A stretch of 57,605 nucleotides of DNA from Syntrophorhabdaceae bacterium (GTDB taxonomy: Bacteria; Desulfobacterota; Syntrophorhabdia; Syntrophorhabdales; Syntrophorhabdaceae). The stretch lies in assembly GCA_028698615.1 (NCBI GenBank), contig JAQVWF010000005.1:55354-112958 (forward strand), given 5' to 3'. A program made the position numbers and the translations under genes. The notes under the pieces are model-generated. The model was given only the letters and a program-made list of their open reading frames with translations. It searched no databases and had not been told where the DNA came from. Positions 50,888 through 57,605 of the stretch are shown one piece after another (the first letter of the stretch is position 1; each line of letters starts with the position of its first letter).

Positions 50888-50916
50888 TTGACTTAGAGCA
50901 GCAAATATATTAACTT
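50888..50916 (+). promoter_or_regulatory. putative promoter of rplM-rpsI
   Basis: TTGACT (50888-50893) and TAACTT (50911-50916) are 17 bases apart, in an AT-rich stretch before the ribosomal genes. The -35 is good and the -10 weak. It lies about 30 bases before the rplM start, after a glycosyltransferase gene to which rplM is not functionally related. Confidence 0.5.
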
Positions 50917-50946
50917 AGACAAATTTTTTTAAGGGTGAAAATGGTT

Positions 50947-51393
50947 ATGAAGACATATTTTCCAAAAGAAGGTGAAGTTTCGAACGACTGGTACGTAATG
51001 AATGCCGACGGCGCCGTATTAGGAAGGCTGGCCGCCAGGGTTGCAACGATCCTCAGGGGCAAGAACAAGCCGGTCTTTACGCCGCACGCCGACACGGGCG
51101 ACTTTGTCATTATCGTCAATGCTGAGAAGATAAAGCTTACCGGCGCCAAGCTCCTGCAGAAGACCTATCAGAGGCACAGCAACTATCCGGGCGGGTTGCG
51201 CGTGACAAACGCCAAGACCATGCTTGAGAAAAAGCCGGAAGAGGTCATATACCTGGCCGTGAAAGGCATGCTCCCCAAGAATACACTCGGCAGGAAGATT
51301 CTTAAGAAACTGAAGGTGTACAGGGGCAGCGAACATCCACATAAGGCCCAGATGCCCAGGGAGATATCGTTTAAGGAGGTACAAGGTGCCTGA
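50947..51393 (+). CDS. rplM: 50S ribosomal protein L13
   Basis: This 148-residue protein shows [56 protein letters not shown] and [15 protein letters not shown], typical of L13. I chose the ATG at 50947, which is 9 bases behind AAGGGTG and gives the usual MKTYFP start; ATG at 50941 is too close. It is paired with rpsI as in most bacteria. Confidence 0.95.
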   Translation: MKTYFPKEGEVSNDWYVMNADGAVLGRLAARVATILRGKNKPVFTPHADTGDFVIIVNAEKIKLTGAKLLQKTYQRHSNYPGGLRVTNAKTMLEKKPEEVIYLAVKGMLPKNTLGRKILKKLKVYRGSEHPHKAQMPREISFKEVQGA

Positions 51394-51778
51394 AAAGAGG
51401 TACTACGCAACTGGAAAGAGAAAGACCGCCGTCGCGCGGGTCTGGATAAAACCGGGTTCCGGGGAGTTTCTTATTAACGGCAGGCCGTTTGAGAACTATT
51501 TTCCCGTAGAGGAACTCCGGCTCATGGTCAGCAAGCCCCTTGTATTGACGGGAAACGTCGGGAAATTCGATGTCGTCGCGAACATATACGGCGGCGGAAT
51601 ACCCGCCCAGGCATGGGCGCTCGGTCACGGCATTGCCAAGGCCCTTCTCGAGGTGAATGCCGGACTCAGGGTAGCCTTGAAGAAACAGGGTCTCATCACG
51701 AGGGACCCGAGATCCAAGGAACGGAAGAAATACGGAAAGAAAGGCGCCCGCGCCAGCTTCCAGTTCTCCAAGAGATAA
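51386..51778 (+). CDS. rpsI: 30S ribosomal protein S9
   Basis: This 130-residue protein has [39 protein letters not shown] and the basic tail ending [12 protein letters not shown] that reaches the P-site tRNA. The start is GTG at 51386, which overlaps the rplM end by 8 bases, with AAGGAGG just before. Confidence 0.95.
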   Translation: MPEKRYYATGKRKTAVARVWIKPGSGEFLINGRPFENYFPVEELRLMVSKPLVLTGNVGKFDVVANIYGGGIPAQAWALGHGIAKALLEVNAGLRVALKKQGLITRDPRSKERKKYGKKGARASFQFSKR

Positions 51779-51782
51779 ATCC

Positions 51783-52805
51783 ATGCCTACTGTCGGAATC
51801 GTAGGAGCAACGGGCTATACAGGCTCCGTCCTGATGTCCTTGCTCCTTACTCACCCCGATGCGAAGATAAAGCTCATCACGTCCAACACCTATCGGGGCC
51901 GCAAGATCTCTGAGGTCTTCCCCCTTTTCCGGGGCCGTTTCGAAGAGGTGCTGCAGCCCACTGATGGTGATTATCGCGGCTCCTGCGATGTCTATTTCCT
52001 GTGCTTACCGCATGGGACCTCCATGGAGAAGGCCCGGGAGCTTTTCGACGGGAAGGCGGTCATCATCGACCTCAGCGCGGACTTCCGTTTCGAAGATCTG
52101 GCGATATATGAAAGCGCTTACGTGCCCCACACCGCGAAGGACCTGGTCCCCAGCGCCGTCTTCGGCCTGCCCGAGCTGTACAGGCAGAAGATCAAGGGCG
52201 CGAAGCTCGTGGGTAACCCGGGTTGCTATCCCACATCGGCCATCCTGGCTCTTTACCCCCTCCTCAAGAATGGGATGCTTGAGGGCGATATCTTTATCGA
52301 TTCAAAATCGGGTGTCAGCGGCGCCGGCCGTGAGGGGAAGGTAGGCAGCCTCTTCTGCGAGGTCTCCGAGGGCTTCCGTGCCTACAGCGTGGGTGTCCAT
52401 CGTCATGAACCGGAGATACAGAAGGAAGTCAACAAATACTCGCCTCAGAGGATCTCCTTTATACCCCATCTTGTGCCCATGTCCCGCGGTATTCTGACGA
52501 CGGTATACAGCAGGCTGGCGAAGGCCGCGAGGACCGCCGACGTTCTCGATGTCTTTCGTGAAACCTACAAGGACGACTTCTTTATTCGGGTGATGGATGA
52601 GAACGTCTATCCCGACACCCGCTATGTCCGTTTTTCCAACCATTGCGATATCGGCCTCAAGGTTCTCGATGACGGCCGTATCGTAGTCATCTCGACCATC
52701 GACAACCTCGTCAAAGGGGCCTCCGGCCAGGCTCTCCAGAACATGAACGTGGCCCTGGACCTCGACGAGAAGGCCGGACTCTCAGCGATACCGCAATACC
52801 CATAA
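51783..52805 (+). CDS. argC: N-acetyl-gamma-glutamyl-phosphate reductase
   Basis: This 340-residue enzyme reduces N-acetylglutamyl phosphate in arginine synthesis. It has the NADP motif VGIVGATGYTGSVLM, the catalytic Cys in GNPGCYPTSAIL and the His in HRHEPEI. It starts 4 bases after rpsI, so it is likely read from the same transcript. The end converges on the flippase-like gene across 40 bases. Confidence 0.94.
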   Translation: MPTVGIVGATGYTGSVLMSLLLTHPDAKIKLITSNTYRGRKISEVFPLFRGRFEEVLQPTDGDYRGSCDVYFLCLPHGTSMEKARELFDGKAVIIDLSADFRFEDLAIYESAYVPHTAKDLVPSAVFGLPELYRQKIKGAKLVGNPGCYPTSAILALYPLLKNGMLEGDIFIDSKSGVSGAGREGKVGSLFCEVSEGFRAYSVGVHRHEPEIQKEVNKYSPQRISFIPHLVPMSRGILTTVYSRLAKAARTADVLDVFRETYKDDFFIRVMDENVYPDTRYVRFSNHCDIGLKVLDDGRIVVISTIDNLVKGASGQALQNMNVALDLDEKAGLSAIPQYP

Positions 52806-52845
52806 TTCTTTTGCGTTCCCGCGTAAAGGAACCGTAAACCGTTTT

Positions 52846-53814
52846 CTACTCCTCCATCCTCTGTATGTCCTTTATGTGCAGATGTTCCTTGATGATGAAG
52901 ATGAATCCCATGATGTTGTAGGGGATGTACCATGAGGCGTGGAAGAAGAGGGACACCGCGAAGGATTGGGCTCTGGGAACCCCGAAGATGGCGAGGAGGT
53001 AGACAAGAAGGAATTGGTAGACGCCGATGTAGCCCGGGGAAGAGGGGACGGCAAGGCCGAAGTTGAGAAGAGCACAAACAAAGGGAACATAGGCAAAGGG
53101 CAGGGAGACTCCAAGGGTCTTCAGGGAGAAGTAAAGGGCGGTGCTCATGGACAGCCAGTTGGCTATGGAAAGCACGATGAAAAGCGCAATGTGCCCCGGC
53201 CTGCTTATGCGGCGAAGGTTTTCCTGGATCTCGAGCACCCTCGTCGCGAGCCTTGCGAGAAAGGGACGTTTGAACCCTTCGAGGAACCGGGCCATCTTCA
53301 AGGCGGTTCCTTCGCGGCTCACGGCGAAGAGCACGATCACGCAGACCACGAAGATGGCCACGAGAGCATAGAGTGCCTTGGATACCGAGACGGGAAGGGC
53401 CTGACCTGGGAAGAAAAGAAATGTGATGGAGAGAAGGCCCAGAAGGTCGAAGACCCTGTCGATGAACACTGTCGATACGGCGTAGGTAAAAGGGATGCCC
53501 CTTCGCTTCGAGATGGCATAGCCCCGCGCCACCTCGCCGATTCGGGCGGGCATGACGTTATTGATGAAGAGCCCGATGACAAGTGCGATAAAGGCATCGC
53601 GGAGCCTGACCTTGCTGCCCATTATCAAGGACCACCTGAAGGAGCACAGCGTCAGGCAGACGAAGATAAAGCAGACAGGAAGCAAGGCGTATGTGAGGTC
53701 GGCCCTGGCGATGGACTCGGCAAGCTGGCGGTATTCTATTCCCCGAAGGGAGAAATAGAGAAGTACGATGCTGATGACGAATCCTGCCGCTGTTATTAGC
53801 CTGTGTTTTTTCAT
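52846..53814 (-). CDS. lysylphosphatidylglycerol synthase/UPF0104-type membrane protein
   Basis: This 322-residue multi-pass protein has the flippase-like membrane pattern of the UPF0104/LPG synthase TM family: a short Arg-rich loop after the first helix (LRGIEYRQLAESIARADL), NNVMPARIGEVARGYAISKR and FAVSLFFHASWYIP. The aminoacyl domain of MprF is absent. It may move or bind a lipid or glycan precursor. It overlaps the DMT gene by 4 bases. Confidence 0.8.
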   Translation of the reverse strand: MKKHRLITAAGFVISIVLLYFSLRGIEYRQLAESIARADLTYALLPVCFIFVCLTLCSFRWSLIMGSKVRLRDAFIALVIGLFINNVMPARIGEVARGYAISKRRGIPFTYAVSTVFIDRVFDLLGLLSITFLFFPGQALPVSVSKALYALVAIFVVCVIVLFAVSREGTALKMARFLEGFKRPFLARLATRVLEIQENLRRISRPGHIALFIVLSIANWLSMSTALYFSLKTLGVSLPFAYVPFVCALLNFGLAVPSSPGYIGVYQFLLVYLLAIFGVPRAQSFAVSLFFHASWYIPYNIMGFIFIIKEHLHIKDIQRMEE

Positions 53815-54692
53815 TTCTTATAGTTTGTCACGTATATGCCGGCGCATACCATGAAAAGACCAGCTGCGAGCCCCATGGTGAACTCCTCGCCGTGAAAAAG
53901 GACTCCGAAAGCCACGCCGAAGATCGGTGTGAGAAAGGTGAACACCGAGAGCTTCGCTACGGGATAATCGTGGATGAGCTTGAACCAGAACAGGTATGAA
54001 GCAAAGGCAATGACAACTGCCTGGAAAATGAGCGACGAGATCGCCATTGCCCCGGGGTTATTGACCCACTCGGGTTCGATGAAATACGCGCACAGGAAGA
54101 GAACGGGAATGGAGAAGACAAGCTGATACAGGAACGTATTTATGGGATGCATCTTTTCCGCGAGATATTTCTTTATGTAGAGAGTCGTGGCACCCCAGAA
54201 GAAGGCCGCGAGGATCTCCAGCATGTCGCCTGCGAACATCAGCTTGTTATAGCCCGACGGCTTGCCGTAGAAGACGCTGACCAGCCCCGCGAAGGCGAGG
54301 AGAAGGCCCGTCCACTTGAGGGGGCTTAACCGCTCCCCCAGGAACAGATGAGCTCCGGCGGCAACCACGAAAGGCGAAAGGTAGATGAGGATGACGGCCC
54401 TTGCCGAGCCCGTGAACAGCAAACCAAGGTAAAGGCAGGCGAACTCAAGTCCGAAGAGAATCCCCACGACAATCCCGTGCACGAGGAGTGTTCCGCGATG
54501 ATAGAGGTGCTGTTTGATGGCGAGGCAGTAGGCGATCCCCAGAGCCGAAGCTATCACGGAGCGAAGGAAAGATGTAAAAACGGGCGAGAACCCCGTGTTG
54601 GAGATCTTGATCGCCGAGTAATTGATTCCCCACAGAAGGGCAAGGATCAGGACGGTGATGAATCCCCGAGTGTCGATATGGTCAGTTTTCAT
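53811..54692 (-). CDS. DMT-family (EamA) transporter
   Basis: This 293-residue membrane protein has ten predicted helices in two EamA halves, with ALLWGINYSAIKI near the N-terminus, SPFVVAAGAHLFLGERLSPLK in the first half and LTPIFGVAFGVLFHGEEF in the second. It exports or imports a small metabolite; the substrate is unknown. The start is uncertain: ATG at 54692 and, 15 bases further out, ATG at 54707 both have weak ribosome sites. Confidence 0.85.
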   Translation of the reverse strand: MKTDHIDTRGFITVLILALLWGINYSAIKISNTGFSPVFTSFLRSVIASALGIAYCLAIKQHLYHRGTLLVHGIVVGILFGLEFACLYLGLLFTGSARAVILIYLSPFVVAAGAHLFLGERLSPLKWTGLLLAFAGLVSVFYGKPSGYNKLMFAGDMLEILAAFFWGATTLYIKKYLAEKMHPINTFLYQLVFSIPVLFLCAYFIEPEWVNNPGAMAISSLIFQAVVIAFASYLFWFKLIHDYPVAKLSVFTFLTPIFGVAFGVLFHGEEFTMGLAAGLFMVCAGIYVTNYKK

Positions 54693-54795
54693 TGAAATAT
54701 GACCCATATTTTATAGACATAGATAGTTCATGTCAAGGAAATTAAGCCCCTTAGAGATATCCGGGCACACGATCCATCGTTTCCGGGTTTTCCCT

Positions 54796-54826
54796 TGACA
54801 ATGCCTTGATATTTTTGTTTCTATTT
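54796..54826 (+). promoter_or_regulatory. putative fabH promoter
   Basis: A perfect TTGACA lies at 54796-54801. The best -10 candidate, TCTATT at 54821-54826, is 19 bases away, and TTCTAT one base earlier is also possible. The region is AT-rich and lies 30-60 bases before the fabH start, between divergent genes. Confidence 0.45.
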
Positions 54827-54857
54827 AGCAGCAAAACCAAGAAAAACGGAGCTTTCC

Positions 54858-55844
54858 ATGAAGAGAACTGCCATCATCGGGACGGGTTCGTACGTTCCCG
54901 AGCACATCATGACGAATTTCGATATTGAAAAATTTCTCGAGACGACAGACGAATGGATCTATACGCGGACAGGGATCAAATCCCGAAGAATAGCCGATAA
55001 GGACCAGGCGACGTCCGACCTTTGCAAGGTGGCCTGTGAGAGGGCAATGGAGGTCGCCGGTGTCAAGGCGTCCGACATTGATCTTATCATTCTCGCCACG
55101 ATCACGCCGGACACCCATTGTCCTGCGGGATCGAACTGGCTCGAGGCCAAGCTGGGCTGCACCAATGCCGTTTCTTTCGACGTGACGGCGGCCTGCTCCG
55201 GTTTTCTCTTTGCCCTTCACGTGGCGGACAAGTTAATAAAGTCCGGGGCGAACAAGAAGGTTCTCGTGGTTGCGGGCGAGATAATGAGCAGGGTGGTCAA
55301 CTGGAAGGAGCGGGAGAGCTGTATCCTCTGGGGTGACGGCGCAGGCGCGGTGGTGGTGACGGAATCAGAAACGGGGGCGCAGATCCTCTCGACCCACATC
55401 CATACGGACGGAGCCGCCGGCGACACGCTCCTCATGCCCGGCGGGGGATCGAAGACGACGCCCATCTCCCATGAAAGCGTCGACAAAGGTCTTCATTTCC
55501 TCAAGATGATCGAGGCGAACAAGTCCTTCAAGGTGGCCGTCACGCGATTCGCCGAGGCGAGCGAGGAAGCGGCGGCATTCAGCGGCTACACCGTCCATGA
55601 CGCAGACATTATCATTCCCCACCAGGCGAACCTGAGGATACTCCAGGGCATGGCAAAGAAGCTCGGTGTCCCCAAGGAAAAGGTCTACATGACTATAGAG
55701 AAATACGGCAACATCTCCTCGGCGACGGTGCCCATCGCGCTCGACGAAGCAGTGCGCGACGGCACAATAAAGAAGGATTCCCTCGTCCTCCTCACCGCCT
55801 TCGGCGGCGGACTCACATGGGGAAGCAGCCTTATCCGGTGGTAA
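54858..55844 (+). CDS. fabH: 3-oxoacyl-ACP synthase III
   Basis: This 328-residue enzyme starts fatty acid synthesis by joining acetyl-CoA and malonyl-ACP. The catalytic triad is visible: Cys in VTAACSGFLFAL, His in IIPHQANLRI and Asn in KYGNISSAT. ILWGDGAGAVVV and TAFGGGLTWGSSLIRW are typical of FabH. It diverges from the DMT gene. No other fab genes are near, so here fabH stands alone. Confidence 0.93.
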   Translation: MKRTAIIGTGSYVPEHIMTNFDIEKFLETTDEWIYTRTGIKSRRIADKDQATSDLCKVACERAMEVAGVKASDIDLIILATITPDTHCPAGSNWLEAKLGCTNAVSFDVTAACSGFLFALHVADKLIKSGANKKVLVVAGEIMSRVVNWKERESCILWGDGAGAVVVTESETGAQILSTHIHTDGAAGDTLLMPGGGSKTTPISHESVDKGLHFLKMIEANKSFKVAVTRFAEASEEAAAFSGYTVHDADIIIPHQANLRILQGMAKKLGVPKEKVYMTIEKYGNISSATVPIALDEAVRDGTIKKDSLVLLTAFGGGLTWGSSLIRW

Positions 55845-55847
55845 CGG

Positions 55848-55876
55848 TTTACATTTGATTCAAAAATATTTAGAAT
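55848..55876 (+). promoter_or_regulatory. promoter of tRNA-Ser
   Basis: TTTACA (55848-55853) and TAGAAT (55871-55876) are exactly 17 bases apart, and the tRNA begins 10 bases behind the -10 element. Both boxes differ from consensus by one or two bases. Confidence 0.65.
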
Positions 55877-55886
55877 AATCAATCCC

Positions 55887-55976
55887 GGAGGGATGGCTGA
55901 GCGGCCGAAAGCGGCGGTCTTGAAAACCGTTGGGCGTGCAAGCGCCCCGTGGGTTCGAATCCTACTCCCTCCGCCA
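55887..55976 (+). tRNA. tRNA-Ser (TGA)
   Basis: The acceptor GGAGGGA pairs with TCCCTCC, the anticodon loop is CTTGAAA (anticodon TGA, reading TCA), and a long variable arm (GGGCGTGCAAGCGCCCC) marks it as class II. CCA is encoded at 55974-55976. The gene stands behind fabH at the edge of an accessory region. Confidence 0.95.
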
Positions 55977-55983
55977 AACCTTA

Positions 55984-55998
55984 CGCCCCGATGGGGCG
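55984..55998 (+). terminator. GC hairpin behind tRNA-Ser
   Basis: CGCCCC and GGGGCG form a perfect 6-base stem with a 3-base loop, 8 bases behind the tRNA. No T-run follows, so it may be a weak terminator or a processing hairpin. Confidence 0.4.
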
Positions 55999-56013
55999 GT
56001 TCGAGCAAAAGAC

Positions 56014-56034
56014 GGTTTCAAGTTTCAGGTTTCA
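56014..56034. repeat. three 7-base repeats behind tRNA-Ser
   Basis: GGTTTCA, AGTTTCA and GGTTTCA (56014-56034) follow each other without gaps in the stretch between tRNA-Ser and the toxin gene end. It is the GTTTCA form of the 7-base repeats. Confidence 0.55.
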
Positions 56035-56132
56035 GACAAGACCAGAACCTTACCCTTACATTCGTACGCCCTGCAGGGGGCCTTCCGTTTGCTCGTGAGC
56101 TTTCGTGTCTGCGCTTGGGTCATCAGTCTCTT

Positions 56133-56417
56133 CTAACCCGGAATTCTTTTCTTCTCGATGATCTGGTAGACCTCTTTCCTGTGAATGATCCCGAGGATCA
56201 GGACGTTTGTGTCCTGCACTCGAAACACCACCCGGTAGTCGCCGACGCGGAGTTTCCAGTATCCTTTCAGAGTTCTTCTGAGGGGCTCGCCGTATTCCTG
56301 AGGTGCCGTGAGGAGTCGTGTTTCTATGGCCTCTCTTATCCTTGCGGCAATGCGTTTGTCAAGCTTAGGGATATCTTCCGTTTTGACGGATGGATGGTAC
56401 TTGAGTACGTATTCCAC
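56133..56417 (-). CDS. RelE/ParE-type toxin
   Basis: This 94-residue protein has the ParE/RelE-fold pattern YHPSVKTEDIPKLDKRIAARI, then YGEPLRRTLKGYWKLRVGDY with the basic strand, then RVVFRVQDTNVLILGIIHRKEVY. RelE-like toxins cut mRNA on the ribosome; ParE-like ones block gyrase. The GTG at 56417 lies one base after the antitoxin stop; an ATG further upstream would overlap the antitoxin. It forms a module with the RHH-type gene upstream. Confidence 0.85.
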   Translation of the reverse strand: MEYVLKYHPSVKTEDIPKLDKRIAARIREAIETRLLTAPQEYGEPLRRTLKGYWKLRVGDYRVVFRVQDTNVLILGIIHRKEVYQIIEKKRIPG

Positions 56418-56418
56418 A

Positions 56419-56646
56419 TCAGCCCCATACGTCCTCGTGGGCGATGGCTTTTTTCGCATCGAAACTCTTTTCCCGTCGTTCGGCGAATGCGGCAAGGGCC
56501 AGATCCTCGCGAAGCTCGATCGCTTCCCTGACCAGGTCTCTCACCACCATGGACCTGGACAACCCCTGTCGCTTCGCTATCTCATCCACCGCCGCGTAAA
56601 GCGGTTTCTCCAATACCACATTCACTCTCGCATTCTTGGTCGGCAT
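56419..56646 (-). CDS. ribbon-helix-helix antitoxin
   Basis: This 75-residue protein has a short N-terminal beta strand (ARVNVVLEKPLY) followed by two helices with GLSRSMVVRDLVREAIELRE, the ribbon-helix-helix (CopG/MetJ) pattern of antitoxins that bind their own promoter. The acidic C-terminus (KKAIAHEDVWG) probably wraps the toxin. It comes first and overlaps nothing. AAAGGAG lies just before the ATG. Confidence 0.83.
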   Translation of the reverse strand: MPTKNARVNVVLEKPLYAAVDEIAKRQGLSRSMVVRDLVREAIELREDLALAAFAERREKSFDAKKAIAHEDVWG

Positions 56647-56978
56647 GAGATCTCCTTTCGCTTATCAGTGTAACACTTGTGATACACCGGGTCAAGGGAA
56701 CGATGAAACGGGTGTGATTCGGAGCGCGGCTGTTCGGGGATGAGGCATGGCGCGAGCCGGAGGACACGCAGGAAACATAGCCTGAAAAAACAGCAAGAAA
56801 CCCAATCCATACGAACTTCACGTCATGTTTGAGTGTATTGGGCAAAGCCAGGGCATCGTTGCGAGCAGGTGATTGAAACTTGCCCGAGAGGGTTACTTGC
56901 TCTCCAATGAACGTTTCCTCCCTATTCCCGTAGTTGGTGGTGAGGGAGGAGACTGGGGGGCACGGGGTCAAATCTTTA

Positions 56979-57019
56979 TTCTTGACAAATGCACTTTCCA
57001 GTGCGAAAGATTCTTGACA
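56979..57019. repeat. hairpin flanked by direct repeats (REP-like)
   Basis: TTCTTGACA occurs at 56979-56987 and again at 57011-57019. Between them GCACT and AGTGC (56991-56995, 57000-57004) form a small hairpin with a TTCC loop. The upstream sequence GGGGTCAAATCTTTATTC resembles what I recall near REP/IS200-like elements in related genomes, but I cannot check this. No transposase is present. Confidence 0.35.
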
Positions 57020-57143
57020 CTATCCTCCTCTCCAAGGCCGGACAGGTGACGTTCAATAAGTAAACAACTCAGCCCGTCAGACTCCCTCCGTCTTATATTT
57101 CAGCGTAATGCAAGAAGACAGGCACCTTGCTTGAGAAAGTTAT

Positions 57144-57158
57144 TTCGTTATTAACGAA
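57144..57158. repeat. short palindrome TTCGTTA-T-TAACGAA
   Basis: The two 7-base arms are perfect with a single base between them. It lies in the gap between the accessory genes and may be an operator or chance. Confidence 0.3.
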
Positions 57159-57216
57159 GGCCCCCTGGTTGTTCAACTGCCGCTGTTGCGGGTCTTTAGC
57201 CCTTTGTTAGCAAGTC

Positions 57217-57605
57217 TTATTCTCTCCAATGTTGCGGTTCGTTAAGAGCTCTTGAGCATTCTACCTTTCCGTTGATATTCCTTAAGGCATCACCATTTAA
57301 TGCTTGAACCATCCATGCCGCTGAATGCTCTTCAGGTATGGGATAGGGCGCTTCAAACCCCTGTCTTCCTGCCGGAGCGAATCCGCAACGTGGATAATAT
57401 GTAGGGTGTCCGAGAACAAATACTAACTCTGTTCCTGATGCCTTCAATCGTTTTAGCCCCTCGTTAATTAGCTTCTGCCCGATTCCGCGTTTTTGAACGT
57501 CTGGGAGTATTGCTAACGGAGCTAGTATTTGAGCAGATACTGGGGATTCGGTTTGGGTGATTCTAACTTTTGTGTAAAGAATATGCCCGATCAGTTTGTC
57601 ATCAT
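57217..57605 (-). CDS. GNAT N-acetyltransferase, YhbS-like (5' end beyond the window)
   Basis: The frame is open from the window edge (first full codon at 57603) to the TAA at 57217, so at least 128 residues of the protein are encoded. I translated the edge part by hand: DDKLIGHILYTKVRI, then ILAPLAILPDVQKRGIGQKLIN with the acetyl-CoA-binding QxxGxG, then LGHPTYYPRCGFAPA, typical of YhbS-type GNAT enzymes. The start codon is outside the window. Its codon use is AT-richer (CTA, ATT, AAA, CAA) than the rest of the window, which points to transfer. The substrate is unknown. Confidence 0.8.
   Translation of the reverse strand, partial: DDKLIGHILYTKVRITQTESPVSAQILAPLAILPDVQKRGIGQKLINEGLKRLKASGTELVFVLGHPTYYPRCGFAPAGRQGFEAPYPIPEEHSAAWMVQALNGDALRNINGKVECSRALNEPQHWRE

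Larger units (their letters stand above)
56647..57216. other. gene-poor gap in the accessory region
   Basis: About 570 bases without a gene I can support. The first part, just upstream of the antitoxin start, probably holds the module's promoter (TGTAACACTTGTGATACACC near 56668-56688 is a partial palindrome). Frames of up to 129 codons on the minus strand (56582-56971) look like chance. A hairpin with flanking repeats lies at 56979-57019 and a short palindrome at 57144-57158. The base make-up shifts toward AT from about 57000 on. Confidence 0.5.

Noticed and set aside
56582-56971. A 129-codon minus-strand frame upstream of the antitoxin
   Set aside because: It overlaps the antitoxin start region, contains repeat-like sequence and has no recognisable domain or ribosome site.
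57144-57220. A possible integron attC site behind the acetyltransferase gene
   Set aside because: CTAACAAAG and GTTAATAACG near the stop recall attC ends, but neither fits the required RYYYAAC/GTTRRRY boxes and no integrase or cassette series is visible.

Overview
The window reads as a piece of a GC-rich chromosome from an anaerobic Gram-negative bacterium, most likely a member of the Desulfobacterota (former Deltaproteobacteria, Syntrophorhabdales- or Syntrophales-like). This is inferred from protein style and gene order: a ferrous-iron (Feo) locus with a DtxR-FeoA fusion and a DUF2325 protein, the ispE-spoVG-tRNA(Gln)-prs-rplY-pth-ychF run, pcm beside an RpoS-like sigma factor, DUF3300 and DUF2950 envelope proteins, and a fused B12-binding/radical SAM-DUF2344 protein. 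A Gram-negative envelope is supported by a TonB-ExbB-ExbD set, a putative outer-membrane barrel, MurJ and a PstS lipoprotein. No phage, CRISPR array or complete insertion sequence was seen.

Layout. 0.1-3.3 kb (+): two secreted envelope proteins and an aldo/keto reductase, ending at a terminator. 3.6-7.5 kb (+): an iron locus (DtxR-FeoA regulator, FeoA, FeoB, a Cys-rich FeoB partner, a DUF2325 protein) with palindromic operators before the regulator and before feoB. 7.5-9.4 kb (+): a barrel protein, two small membrane proteins and a 58-residue Cys-rich protein. 18.9-9.4 kb (-): a compact run, hypothetical-smr-proC-pcm-rpoS-murJ-HD-GH13. 18.9-21.4 kb (+): exbB-exbD-tonB and a tRNA m1A methyltransferase-like gene, converging on a LOG-family gene (-). 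22.2-32.8 kb (+): DUF72, phosphomannomutase, radical SAM, rng, ispE, spoVG, tRNA-Gln, prs, rplY, pth, ychF. 35.2-32.8 kb (-): a zinc-ribbon protein and an SPFH protein. 40.1-35.4 kb (-): phoU-pstS-pstC-pstA and two pstB genes. 40.5-48.3 kb (-): a lone CBM48 protein, an aminotransferase, tilS, fmdB, a hypothetical gene, ftsH, serA. 48.4-52.8 kb (+): a membrane methyltransferase, a GT39-type glycosyltransferase, rplM-rpsI-argC. 54.7-52.8 kb (-): two membrane transport proteins. 54.9-56.0 kb (+): fabH and tRNA-Ser. Beyond tRNA-Ser lies an accessory stretch with a ParE/RelE-type toxin-antitoxin pair, a gene-poor gap and an AT-richer, truncated acetyltransferase gene.

Most interesting points. (1) The two adjacent pstB genes encode equal-length ATPases with reciprocal loss of catalytic motifs: one has a ruined ABC signature, the other lacks the Q-loop Gln and H-loop His. 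Together they would build one competent and one degenerate ATP site, as in asymmetric heterodimeric ABC proteins. (2) Short imperfect tandem repeats with a strict 7-base period recur at gene 3' ends across the window, often running over stop codons and forming hairpins. (3) The iron operators have a second degenerate copy at the same 19-base offset in both places. (4) A small Cys-rich protein, an SPFH/zinc-ribbon pair without its usual PspA partner, and an accessory zone behind tRNA-Ser also deserve attention.
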